NCBI GenBank assembly: GCA_905612485.1
Contig: CAJQSE010000026.1
Coordinates: forward strand, 40,050 to 104,049
Length of the DNA: 64,000 nucleotides
Direction: 5' to 3'
Origin: an uncultured Candidatus Nitrosopumilus sp.
Lineage (GTDB): Archaea; Thermoproteota; Nitrososphaeria; Nitrososphaerales; Nitrosopumilaceae
Positions 31,207 through 40,309 of this stretch are shown one piece after another (within the stretch, counting starts at the first letter, position 1; every line of letters begins with the position of its first letter). Under the pieces are notes generated by a model that was not told the DNA's origin, did no database searches, and worked only from the letters and a program-made list of their open reading frames with translations. The position numbers and the translations under genes were made by a program.

Positions 31207-32154
31207 ATGTCATTACTTTTAAAAGATCGTGTTTGGTCTATGGAGGCCCCAACTGTAAAACGTGGTGTCTACCCATTACACGGTTTTAAACTTGGACTAT
31301 ACAGATTACCAATTAAACTTGAAGATCCTGTTGAAATAAAATCTGTTCATGATGGTTTGAAAAAAGCATTTGAAATGGACCTCTATGCTGATAGAATTTA
31401 CGCTACATACCGTTGGAAGGAACAAAACATGGCTGACCCTGATGCAAAAGGATACGAAGAAGTTGATTTATCCGTAACAGTAGAAATTGTAACTGGTGAA
31501 GTTGTTGATATTATTTATCAAGTATTTCCAATTGAAAAATTCGGAGATCCTAATTGGGTTAAAGATTATAGAAAGAAAGCAGACCATTTTGCAAAAATGG
31601 TAATTGATACTATTTTACGTAATACCATTTTGGCAGATAAGATGATTTCACATCTTGTAAAATCTGAAAAGATTCCTGAACTTACTGCTATTCAAAGACT
31701 TGAAGAACTAACACCTTTGGCTAAAATTGTTCTTGGTGCTAAACCAAAACCAATTGAAGCTACAGATGATGAGGAAGAAGAAGATGATGGTTCTATTGAA
31801 ATTCCAGATGGAGCAAAACTTGGACCAATCGACGTTGATTATAAATCAAAAATTAAACCTTCTGCTGTATACGAAGCTCCTGAACATACTATCAAAACTT
31901 GGGGTCGTAAAGGTACCAGTAATGGTATAATGGGTATTTGGGGTGAATTTGTTTCAGTAGATTATGATATTTGTATAGGTGATGGGGGGTGTCTTGAGGC
32001 TTGTCCAGTTGGAGTCTATGAATGGTTTGATACTCCTGGAAATCCTGGTTCCGAACAAAAACCATTGATGTCAAAAGAACCTGATTGTATTTTCTGTCTT
32101 GCATGTGAGAATGTTTGTCCTCCACAAGCAATCAAAATTTATGAAGCCAAATAA
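31207..32154 (+). CDS. Zinc-ferredoxin-like 2x[4Fe-4S] domain fused to an unknown N-terminal domain
   Basis: C-terminal YDICIGDGGCLEACPVGVYEWFDTPGNPGSEQKP...EPDCIFCLACENVCPPQAIKI; ~190 aa N-terminal domain and acidic linker. Confidence 0.85.
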   Translation: MSLLLKDRVWSMEAPTVKRGVYPLHGFKLGLYRLPIKLEDPVEIKSVHDGLKKAFEMDLYADRIYATYRWKEQNMADPDAKGYEEVDLSVTVEIVTGEVVDIIYQVFPIEKFGDPNWVKDYRKKADHFAKMVIDTILRNTILADKMISHLVKSEKIPELTAIQRLEELTPLAKIVLGAKPKPIEATDDEEEEDDGSIEIPDGAKLGPIDVDYKSKIKPSAVYEAPEHTIKTWGRKGTSNGIMGIWGEFVSVDYDICIGDGGCLEACPVGVYEWFDTPGNPGSEQKPLMSKEPDCIFCLACENVCPPQAIKIYEAK

Positions 32155-32205
32155 TTGCATTTCTTGCAACTATAAATATCGACTACTACTTTTGAGCAGA
32201 TAAAG

Positions 32206-34272
32206 ATGGCTGGAAATCCTTTCACTCAAATAGTTTTTGATTTGTTCATTATCTCTGCTATTTTAATTACTGCATACACTTGCAATTTTTATTATCTTGT
32301 TTTTCTTGCTAATAAAAGAAATACGATTGCTAAAACTGTTGATATAGGAACTCCTTCTGTAACAATCCAACTTCCAATTTACAATGAAAAATATGTTGCA
32401 AAACGACTTGTTGACGCTGTTTGCAATTTGGATTATCCTAAAGATCAAATGACTATCATGGTTTTAGATGACTCTGATGATAATACTGTTGATGTACTTG
32501 AAAAAACTGTTAACTATTACAAAACTCAAGGATTTCAAATTGAACATGTACGACGTGGAACACGAAAAGGGTACAAAGCTGGTGCTTTAAAATATGCAAT
32601 GCAAATTACTGATTCTGAACTTGTAGCAATATTTGATGCTGATTTTATTCCTCCAACCTGGTTTCTTAAAAAAGCAATTCCACATTTTTCAAAACCAAAT
32701 ATTGGTTTGATTCAATGTCGTTGGGGTCATGTGAATGAAAATTATTCTACTATTACACAGGTACAGGCACTTAGTATTGATTTTCATATGCTTATTGAAC
32801 AAAAAGCAAAAAGTAATTCACATTTGTTTATGAATTTTAATGGTACTGCTGGAATTTGGAAACGTGATTGTATTGAAGATGCTGGAGGTTGGCATACTGC
32901 AACTTTAGTTGAAGATCTTGATCTAAGTTACAGAGCACAAATGAAAGGATGGAAATGTGTCTTTTTACCTGATATTGTAGTTGATGCGGAACTTCCTGCA
33001 CAAATGAATGCTGCAAAAAGACAACAATTCCGTTGGGCAAAAGGTTCCATTCAATGTGCAACAAAATTACTTTTTGATATTGCTGTAAAACGTAAAGTTT
33101 CCATTGAGGCAAAGATTCAAGCTTTCATTCAACTTACACGTCATATTGTTTATCCGTTAATGTTAATACAATTTTTAGCCTTACCTGTTCTTTTGGCAGG
33201 ACAAGTTAATCTTTATGTTGTTAGTTTTCTACCTATCATTACATTTGCAACATATCTTGCAATGGGACCTGGTGCATATATTCTGATTATTCAAAACATG
33301 TATGGTAAATCGTGGAAGTCTAAAGTTAAGCTATTGCCTGCATTATTGATATACAATGCTGGAATGTCTGTAAATAATACAGTTGCAGTTTTTGATGCAG
33401 TCTTTGGCAGGAAAAATGAGTTTCTTAGAACTCCAAAATATGGAATAATCAATAAAAATGATGATTGGAAAGGTAAGGCATATAATTTACCTTTTACACA
33501 AACCACTCTTTTGGAAATCTTTTTTGGTGTCTATGGTACATTGGCAATTTTCATTTCAATATTTTCAAACAATCCTGTGTTTGTACCTATTATTGCAATT
33601 CAAACCATTGGATTTTTCTATATTGCTTACATGAGTTTGGCTCATACTCAATTTAAAAGAAATAAATCAAGTGAACAACGTAAAATGACGAAGAAAGAGA
33701 AAATGGCAAGTACTGTTTACAAATTATCAATGGTTGGAATTTTGGGATTAATTATTTTTGGAGGATTTATGGCAATTAATGGATATAATTCAGACATTTA
33801 TCCTCTGGATAGGATAAGAGGACATTTTGATGGTATTATAGGCTCGTCTGATCCAGATACCATTCGTGCTCATTTAATTGCAATCCAATTAGATTTGGAA
33901 CCAATGTTGGAGAGATTGCCTGAAACTACTGATACTCATAGTCAAATTATTTCTAAAAATCCAGTTTGGATGTTTCCAACTGAATCAACTAATTTTATTA
34001 GAATACAAAATGATGTAAATTCCATGCTGCAAAGTGTTAACACTCTTTCAACTATTCCTCAAGATAATTCTGCATATCATACTGGAATGCTTGACATAAA
34101 TGATAGGGCTTTTCTATTACGCCTTAACATTATGGATGCAACTCCATACATGTATGTGAGTATTGCAAATGTATTTTCAAGTATAATCTGGATTGCTGTA
34201 ATTATTGGAATCTTTACTGCACTAAAAAGGAAGAGAACTCAACTTAAAGAATCTGATACAATTGGCGTTTAA
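32206..34272 (+). CDS. Family 2 membrane glycosyltransferase (cellulose-synthase-like) with C-terminal extension
   Basis: VTIQLPIYNE, LDDSDD, FDADFIPP, LVEDLDLSYRAQMKGW, RQQFRWAKG. Confidence 0.92.
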   Translation: MAGNPFTQIVFDLFIISAILITAYTCNFYYLVFLANKRNTIAKTVDIGTPSVTIQLPIYNEKYVAKRLVDAVCNLDYPKDQMTIMVLDDSDDNTVDVLEKTVNYYKTQGFQIEHVRRGTRKGYKAGALKYAMQITDSELVAIFDADFIPPTWFLKKAIPHFSKPNIGLIQCRWGHVNENYSTITQVQALSIDFHMLIEQKAKSNSHLFMNFNGTAGIWKRDCIEDAGGWHTATLVEDLDLSYRAQMKGWKCVFLPDIVVDAELPAQMNAAKRQQFRWAKGSIQCATKLLFDIAVKRKVSIEAKIQAFIQLTRHIVYPLMLIQFLALPVLLAGQVNLYVVSFLPIITFATYLAMGPGAYILIIQNMYGKSWKSKVKLLPALLIYNAGMSVNNTVAVFDAVFGRKNEFLRTPKYGIINKNDDWKGKAYNLPFTQTTLLEIFFGVYGTLAIFISIFSNNPVFVPIIAIQTIGFFYIAYMSLAHTQFKRNKSSEQRKMTKKEKMASTVYKLSMVGILGLIIFGGFMAINGYNSDIYPLDRIRGHFDGIIGSSDPDTIRAHLIAIQLDLEPMLERLPETTDTHSQIISKNPVWMFPTESTNFIRIQNDVNSMLQSVNTLSTIPQDNSAYHTGMLDINDRAFLLRLNIMDATPYMYVSIANVFSSIIWIAVIIGIFTALKRKRTQLKESDTIGV

Positions 34273-35669
34273 GAAATATTTAGATCATTTCTAATCTCAT
34301 CTACTGCTCTAATTCCATAAATGTCTCTTACTTGTTGAATTCTAACTGATTCTTTTAACATGTCTCTCCCAATAGCATTTGTTAGAATTGAATATACATC
34401 ACTAAATCTAATTTCCCATTTATCTGCACAATCTAAAATTTTACTAACTGCCCATTGTCTAACTTCGTAAGGTAGAGGTATTTTTTCACCTGATTCAATT
34501 GATATTTTATCAAATAGGTTTACAATTTCTGAAGTAAGACTTGCCATTTTTTCTAAATCTTTTGATTCTCCGTATTTTGACTCTGTATTCATTCTGATGT
34601 TTGATTGGTATTCTGATAGTTTCAGTAATGCCATCATTTCCTTTGATGAATCACTAGATGCTTTGTTTGTAACATTTCTAACTGATTGGATTTCTTGAAA
34701 TAATTTTTCAGATTTTTTATGAAATTCTGCTGTAGATGCATCTTGTCTTTTTAGAGTGTTTGCTGTTGAATCTGCTCTTTTTGATAATGAACCAATCTCA
34801 GTCTCAATTTTATCTATTTTGCCTCCTAATTCTTTAATTGATTCTAAACTGATGACATCACTGGAATTTACACTTGATGAGACTGTCTCAAATTGTTGTT
34901 TGAGACCATCTATTATGCCTCCTAATGAGTCAATTTTTGATGCTTTTGATGATATTACATCAATTGAAATTTTGATTGCTTCTAATTCTGCATTGAGATT
35001 TGATGTGCCCGCTACTCCTTCAATTATTTTTTCAAATTCTTGTTTAAGACTTGAAACTACTTGAGTTCCTGTACTCAGATTCTCCGTTTTTTCAGAAATT
35101 TCTTCTATATTTTCTTTTAATTTATTCATCTCAGATGTAATTTCTAAAAATGAATTAGTCTTTCCAGACACTTCTCTTAGATCATCTCTTACTTCATCAA
35201 TTCTTTGAGCAATTTTAATAATCATCTGAGAATTATTTGTAATTGAATTCATACTTTCATCAACTTTTTGAGATATCTCTTGAGTTTTTGATGTTTTTTG
35301 TATTTCTGAAATTTTATTTAATTCATTTTCAAGTTTTTCAGTTTGATTGTTGATTTTATTAATTAAATTGGATTGTGTTCTAACTTGATTTAATCCTGCA
35401 TATAATTTCTGTGTATCATCTTCTATTATGTTAATTTGTTTTGATTGTTTTTGAATATGCTCTAATGTTGATGTTAGTGTATCTATCATTCCTTTCATTG
35501 ATACAAGGACTTTTTGATTTTCACCAAAAATTTTTGACATCACTTTAATTTCTTTTTGTAATGCCTTATTGGAATCTGAAACTGATGCTACTTTCTTTAA
35601 AACTGTTGCTGGATTTGGTTGTCTTTTAACAGTCTTGATTACTTTTTTCTTACTTGTTTTAGATGCCAT
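34269..35669 (-). CDS. Long coiled-coil protein
   Basis: 466-aa heptad-rich sequence with Lys-rich N-terminus and compact C-terminal domain. Confidence 0.75.
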   Translation of the reverse strand: MASKTSKKKVIKTVKRQPNPATVLKKVASVSDSNKALQKEIKVMSKIFGENQKVLVSMKGMIDTLTSTLEHIQKQSKQINIIEDDTQKLYAGLNQVRTQSNLINKINNQTEKLENELNKISEIQKTSKTQEISQKVDESMNSITNNSQMIIKIAQRIDEVRDDLREVSGKTNSFLEITSEMNKLKENIEEISEKTENLSTGTQVVSSLKQEFEKIIEGVAGTSNLNAELEAIKISIDVISSKASKIDSLGGIIDGLKQQFETVSSSVNSSDVISLESIKELGGKIDKIETEIGSLSKRADSTANTLKRQDASTAEFHKKSEKLFQEIQSVRNVTNKASSDSSKEMMALLKLSEYQSNIRMNTESKYGESKDLEKMASLTSEIVNLFDKISIESGEKIPLPYEVRQWAVSKILDCADKWEIRFSDVYSILTNAIGRDMLKESVRIQQVRDIYGIRAVDEIRNDLNIS

Positions 35670-35731
35670 ATTACATGAATTAAGAAACTAATAATAAAAA
35701 AAGTTAGGTGTAAAATAAAAAATGTAAAGAG

Positions 35732-35839
35732 TCACTTGTTTACAACTTCTGGTTCATGAAGTAATTCATGAAATGTCTTTTCAGCAAGACCATTTGTTGT
35801 CTCAATGAATCCTCTGGGACAATATTCGCATTGAATCAT
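35732..35839 (-). CDS. C2H2 zinc-finger-like microprotein (35 aa)
   Basis: MIQCEYCPRGFIETTNGLAEKTFHELLHEPEVVNK*; C-x2-C-x16-H-x3-H; not in ORF track. Confidence 0.55.
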   Translation of the reverse strand: MIQCEYCPRGFIETTNGLAEKTFHELLHEPEVVNK

Positions 35840-35840
35840 A

Positions 35841-35863
35841 TAGTACTGTACGGTACCGTACTA
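35841..35863. promoter_or_regulatory. Quasi-palindromic (GTACN)4 array: TA-GTAC-T-GTAC-G-GTAC-C-GTAC-TA
   Basis: Four GTAC tetramers at exact 5-nt period containing the 14-nt perfect palindrome GTACGGTACCGTAC. Confidence 0.5.
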
Positions 35864-36098
35864 TTAATAATTGGGTTATTCCAATGTAACCAAAAATGCA
35901 GTCAGTTACCCCAGGTCATATCTCTTCATTTTAATCAGCTGACCTACTCATCACTCTGCAGTTAGATTAAGATTTCTAGGCATAAAGAGTTTCAAATTGA
36001 TAACTTTTTGACAATAATAATTTTTTAGATTTTTATTAATTTTATTTCTAAATTTTTATTGTATAATCACTTTTTAATGAAATTCGTTAATTGATTAT

Positions 36099-37427
36099 AT
36101 GCAAAATCTTTTACTTCAATTAGATCCTACTACAATTCAAAATTCTCTTACTTCTACAGCTAATACTTTGATTGAACAAATAACTCCTGAACTTCCTCAT
36201 ACAAGTTTTGTAACTGATTTAGCTTTTATCATGATTATTGGGGCTATAGTTACACTTGCATTTTTTAAAATTAAACAACCTTTGATAATTGGATATCTTT
36301 TTGCTGGAATGCTTATTGGTCCTTTGTCTCCTCTTTGGACTTGGATTTTACCTGAAAGTACTTCATCTCCTGCATTGTTAGATGGTGTTGGAATTTTATC
36401 TGATATTTCTGCACTAAATCTTTTTTCTGAAATTGGTGTTATCTTATTATTATTTGTAATTGGAATTGAATTCCCATATGCTAAAATCAAATCTATTGGA
36501 CGAGTAGCTGTAGGTGTTGGTTCTATTGGATTATTCTCTACATTAGGTGTTTTGTTTTTTACTTCAACTGCACTAGGTCTAGAATTTATGGATGCATTGT
36601 TTATTTCTGCAGCTTTATCTGTATCTAGTACTGCAATTATTGTTAAACTTTTAGAAGAGACGGGAAAAATCAAAAAAGGATCTTCTATACTTATTTTGGG
36701 TATCTTAATTGTAGAAGATATTATTGCTGTAATTTTAATTTCTACATTACAATCTGTTGCTTTAGTTGGAACTGTATCTGTGGAATCTATTGTTGTTATT
36801 GTGTTAGTTGCAGTTGGTCTTATCGTAGGAACGTTTACTCTTGGAACACGTGTTATCCCTCCTCTAATTGATAGAGTTGCAGCTGCAGAAAATCGGGAAA
36901 TTCTACTCTTGAGTGTTCTTGGTCTCTGTTTTGGTTATGCTTTACTTGCAAATATTGTGGGATTATCTGTAGCAATTGGTGCCTTTTTGGCTGGTGTTTT
37001 GGTTGCTGAGTCAAAATCAGCTGAAGTTGCAAAATTACTTTCTAGTCCTATCAAAGATATGTTTGTGGCAATATTTTTCATTTCAGTTGGTGCATTGATG
37101 GATGTTTCACAACTTGAAAATTATATTTTCATTGCAATTGCTTTGATTGCAATTGCTACTGGTATGAAGTTTGGTGGTAACATGTTAGGTAATTTTATTT
37201 TCAGACAAAAACGTGGAAAGGCACTTCGCTCTGCATTCACTTTAGCCGCCCCTCGTGGTGAATTCTCCATTGTAATTGTAAAAGTTGGAGTTGACATTGG
37301 TGCAGTAAGTGCCTTCTTGTTCCCACTTGTGGGTATTATTGCAATTATCACTGCATTTATTTCTCCATTTTTAATGAAGGCTAGTGACAAAATTATACCT
37401 GTATTAGAGGAAAAAGAAGATGCCTGA
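36099..37427 (+). CDS. Kef-type (CPA2) monovalent cation:proton antiporter
   Basis: PLIIGYLFAGMLIGPLSPLW; VSSTAIIVKLLEE; AIGAFLAGVLVAES; no C-terminal TrkA domain. Confidence 0.92.
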   Translation: MQNLLLQLDPTTIQNSLTSTANTLIEQITPELPHTSFVTDLAFIMIIGAIVTLAFFKIKQPLIIGYLFAGMLIGPLSPLWTWILPESTSSPALLDGVGILSDISALNLFSEIGVILLLFVIGIEFPYAKIKSIGRVAVGVGSIGLFSTLGVLFFTSTALGLEFMDALFISAALSVSSTAIIVKLLEETGKIKKGSSILILGILIVEDIIAVILISTLQSVALVGTVSVESIVVIVLVAVGLIVGTFTLGTRVIPPLIDRVAAAENREILLLSVLGLCFGYALLANIVGLSVAIGAFLAGVLVAESKSAEVAKLLSSPIKDMFVAIFFISVGALMDVSQLENYIFIAIALIAIATGMKFGGNMLGNFIFRQKRGKALRSAFTLAAPRGEFSIVIVKVGVDIGAVSAFLFPLVGIIAIITAFISPFLMKASDKIIPVLEEKEDA

Positions 37428-37848
37428 TGAATTACAAAAAATGTTAGATAATGTTCATGATGGAATTACAACTTTTGATTTTGAAGGTAAAGAAACTCCT
37501 TGTATAATAATTGAAGAAGAAAAATATGGTCTAATTAGAGCCAAGATTGAAGGACAACCTTTTTCTGTTAATACCGATCTTAATATTCTTCAAGATGGAT
37601 TGGGAAATGTTTTTGTTGAAATTATTTTAACATTTTCAGTAGGTAATATTTCTGAAAAATTTCTTATCAATGCAAAAACTAATTTAAAATTCTTTGAAGT
37701 TTTAGTAAATACCTCTATGCTTGTACTTAATTCACCTGAATCAAGATATGGCCAAGATAATGTGATAGCAATCCAATTACCTCGTCCTGAAAAGGCACAT
37801 GATGCACTTGAAATTATTAAAACTGGATTAATATCTAAAAATCAATAA
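37420..37848 (+). CDS. Hypothetical protein overlapping the antiporter gene
   Basis: 8-nt overlap (GATGCCTGATG). Confidence 0.65.
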   Translation: MPDELQKMLDNVHDGITTFDFEGKETPCIIIEEEKYGLIRAKIEGQPFSVNTDLNILQDGLGNVFVEIILTFSVGNISEKFLINAKTNLKFFEVLVNTSMLVLNSPESRYGQDNVIAIQLPRPEKAHDALEIIKTGLISKNQ

Positions 37849-37849
37849 G

Positions 37850-37926
37850 TGGTGCAGTTACCGGGATTTGAACCCGGGTCACGTACTTGGCAAGCACGAG
37901 TACTAACCAGACTGTACTATAACTGC
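37850..37926 (-). tRNA. tRNA-Gly (GCC), CCA encoded
   Basis: Reverse complement GCAGTTA...TTGCCAA...CCCGGGTTCAAATCCCGG TAACTGC A CCA. Confidence 0.95.
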
Positions 37927-37990
37927 AACAATTCAAAGAGTTGAATTTGCAGATTTAAGCGTTTTTAAGCTTTCATTGTTATGGTAATTC

Positions 37991-38254
37991 ATGGATGACA
38001 TTCTTTTGAAGAAAATTGAACAAAAAATTCAAGATAGTATTTCAAATAAAGACGACATTAAAGAATTGATTAAATTACTTTCATCAATTGATAATTCCAA
38101 ATCTTTTGCATTGGGTATTGTTGTGGGTAGATTATACAATACTTTTTTCTATCAAAGTAAAAGAATTCTCAAACGAGATCCTACAAAACAAGAATTTGAA
38201 GATTTTTTAAAATTTATTGGAAATAAGAAATCTGATTTAGAACATCTATGGTGA
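37991..38254 (+). CDS. Small hypothetical protein
   Basis: Intact 87-aa ORF MDDILLKKIEQKIQDSISNKDD... Confidence 0.6.
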   Translation: MDDILLKKIEQKIQDSISNKDDIKELIKLLSSIDNSKSFALGIVVGRLYNTFFYQSKRILKRDPTKQEFEDFLKFIGNKKSDLEHLW

Positions 38255-38755
38255 TGATTTATTCCATTCAATTACTTTGATTGTTGGAGTACCTGGTAAT
38301 TTGACACATGATCCGTGAAGTGCTTTCTTTGCAGCGGTTAGATGTGCTTCTCCATTAACGTATAATTCCATAATACATTGTCCTTGTCTTACTCTTGCAC
38401 CTAGACTGGTTGCTTTACCCCATGACCTTCTCATTCCTTCTGAAACCCTATCTGCACCTGCAGTAGCAATTTGTTTGTTTTCTCTTAAGAGATTATGCGG
38501 GTAAATTCTGAGTCTTGAATAGTAACCTGTTTCACCAGTTGTTTTTTCTAGTGTTTTGTTTGCTGCTAATCTAGTAGATTCAATTGCCATATGTCTAATT
38601 TGAAGTCGTTCATTCATCAATAATTGAACACAATATTCGTAGGTACCCCTCTTACCGCCTTGAAATTTTGCAATTTTAATTTGTGGTTTGCCTTTGATGT
38701 ATTCTTTTCTTGTGAATACTTGACCTTTTCCATCTCTATAATTTGCACCATGCAT
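38246..38755 (-). CDS. rpl10e: Ribosomal protein uL16 (L10e)
   Basis: Start at MHGANYRDGKGQVFTRKEYIKGKPQ; GADRVSEGMRRSWGKATSLGARVRQGQ. Confidence 0.94.
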   Translation of the reverse strand: MHGANYRDGKGQVFTRKEYIKGKPQIKIAKFQGGKRGTYEYCVQLLMNERLQIRHMAIESTRLAANKTLEKTTGETGYYSRLRIYPHNLLRENKQIATAGADRVSEGMRRSWGKATSLGARVRQGQCIMELYVNGEAHLTAAKKALHGSCVKLPGTPTIKVIEWNKSSP

Positions 38756-38852
38756 GATAATCTCAACCAAGAATCCCCATATTTTAACGGTTAGCAATTT
38801 TTCAGTTCTTTTTCCAATGCTTATATGGAAATCTTCCATTTTTCTCATCATT

Positions 38853-39416
38853 ATGGATGAAACTCCTGAAGTTAATGGTGATCTAATTTTAGATCAAGTC
38901 TGTATTTCTAATAAGAATATGATTCATGATCTTGAACAAAAGGGATTTGGTGAAATTGAAAATGGTAAATTAATTCTCAAATCATTTGAGACTCTATATT
39001 TATTATATACTCATAAATTATTTCTAAAGAAAAACAAAAAACAAATCAATTTTGATGCTTTCATGGGAATCTGTCAAAAAACAAATTCTGAAATTCTTAC
39101 AAAATTTTTGATATTTCGTGATTTGAAAACTAGGGGATATATTGTAAAAGATGGTTTTGGATTTGGTTCTGATTTTAGAGTTTATGAGAGAGGACATTTT
39201 GGTGAAAAAGGTGCAAAATTTCTAATTTTTGGTCTCAATGAAGGGCAACAAGAGAAGATGGGGGCATTACAAAAGAAAATTGATGAAATTACTCAAATGG
39301 GAAAAGAACCTATCATTGCAGTAATTGAAAGACGTGGTGAAGTGATTTATTATAAAATTAATAAAATGAACTTTTTTGAAAATAAATCCAGGTTAAAAGA
39401 TTCTTTTGAATTTTAA
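38853..39416 (+). CDS. endA: tRNA-splicing endonuclease EndA family protein, possibly the structural subunit
   Basis: IFRDLKTRGYIVKDGFGFGSDFRVYERGHFGEKGAKFLIFGLNEG; canonical H of HxKY/F appears as G. Confidence 0.85.
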   Translation: MDETPEVNGDLILDQVCISNKNMIHDLEQKGFGEIENGKLILKSFETLYLLYTHKLFLKKNKKQINFDAFMGICQKTNSEILTKFLIFRDLKTRGYIVKDGFGFGSDFRVYERGHFGEKGAKFLIFGLNEGQQEKMGALQKKIDEITQMGKEPIIAVIERRGEVIYYKINKMNFFENKSRLKDSFEF

Positions 39417-40069
39417 ATTTGCGTAACCCATTTTGATGAATATTTTAAAAGATTATTTTCTTCTGCATACATAAAATCACAAACATCCACATACTTTGTT
39501 TTATTTTGCCATAAATCTTCAAAGTCTTTCATTTTTCTTTCAACTCTTGTTTTATCATTCCATGATGTAAAAACATCAACTGATTCAAAATCCCTAGTTT
39601 GATTCGAAAATGATTCTTTTGATGTTCCTGTAAATGCTACTTGTTGGTCCTCCTCATCTCTAAAAATTCCAATTCTTTCTGAGAATCCATCTGCAATTAG
39701 TTCTGAATTTGGAATTGCAATTTTTAATTCAATTTGTCCATTATTTACTATGTTTTGTAATTTCTGAATTTTACTATTTTTAATGAATTTTCCTTCAAAT
39801 GATTTTGTAAATTTTTCAGAAAATAATTTTGTAAATATGTTGAGATCTTCTGTCTTGTATCTATGACCTGTTATCATTCTCAGTTTTGCTTTACCTGCAT
39901 TAAAATTATCAAATGCCATTGATATTGTGGCTAGTGCTTGAATTGATAAAAAATTCACACATCTATCATATTGAATACAATTACTTAAACACGGAAAGAA
40001 GAATTCTGCAACAATATCATCTACATCTGAACGATATTCTTCTTTGAGATTAATATTTTTTAGACTCAT
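39413..40069 (-). CDS. Stand-alone phospholipase D-like domain protein
   Basis: VDDIVAEFFFPCLSNCIQYDRCVNFLSIQAL...KLRMITGHRYKTEDL...ERIGIFRDEEDQQVAFTGTSKESFSNQTRDFESVDVF. Confidence 0.65.
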   Translation of the reverse strand: MSLKNINLKEEYRSDVDDIVAEFFFPCLSNCIQYDRCVNFLSIQALATISMAFDNFNAGKAKLRMITGHRYKTEDLNIFTKLFSEKFTKSFEGKFIKNSKIQKLQNIVNNGQIELKIAIPNSELIADGFSERIGIFRDEEDQQVAFTGTSKESFSNQTRDFESVDVFTSWNDKTRVERKMKDFEDLWQNKTKYVDVCDFMYAEENNLLKYSSKWVTQI

Positions 40070-40124
40070 AGAATATGATTTATGATTTTAATATTTAAGG
40101 CAATAATTTATAAATTAATTTAAG

Positions 40125-40199
40125 TGCTCCCATCGGGATTTGAACCCGAGTCTTTGGCTTGAGAAGCCAAAATGCTTAACCGGACTACACTATAGGAGC
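40125..40199 (-). tRNA. tRNA-Glu (CTC), CCA not encoded
   Basis: Reverse complement GCTCCTATAGTG...TTGGC TTCTCAA GCCAA...CTCGGGTTCAAATCCCGA...GGGAGC A. Confidence 0.95.
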
Positions 40200-40309
40200 T
40201 TGATGAAAAACTACTCCGTCTTAATTTAAAGGAAATGTTTTGAGTTTGAATAAAGTTGTAAAACTTTATGACTTGATTCCTTTATAGAAAAACTGTCTCA
40301 TCTAATCAT

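Noticed and set aside
35768-35965. 65-aa plus-strand ORF in the 35.7-36.1 kb gap
   Set aside because: No convincing features; overlaps the better-supported C2H2 frame and the GTAC array
36197-36673. 158-aa minus-strand ORF inside the antiporter gene
   Set aside because: Antisense shadow ORF of a TM-rich gene
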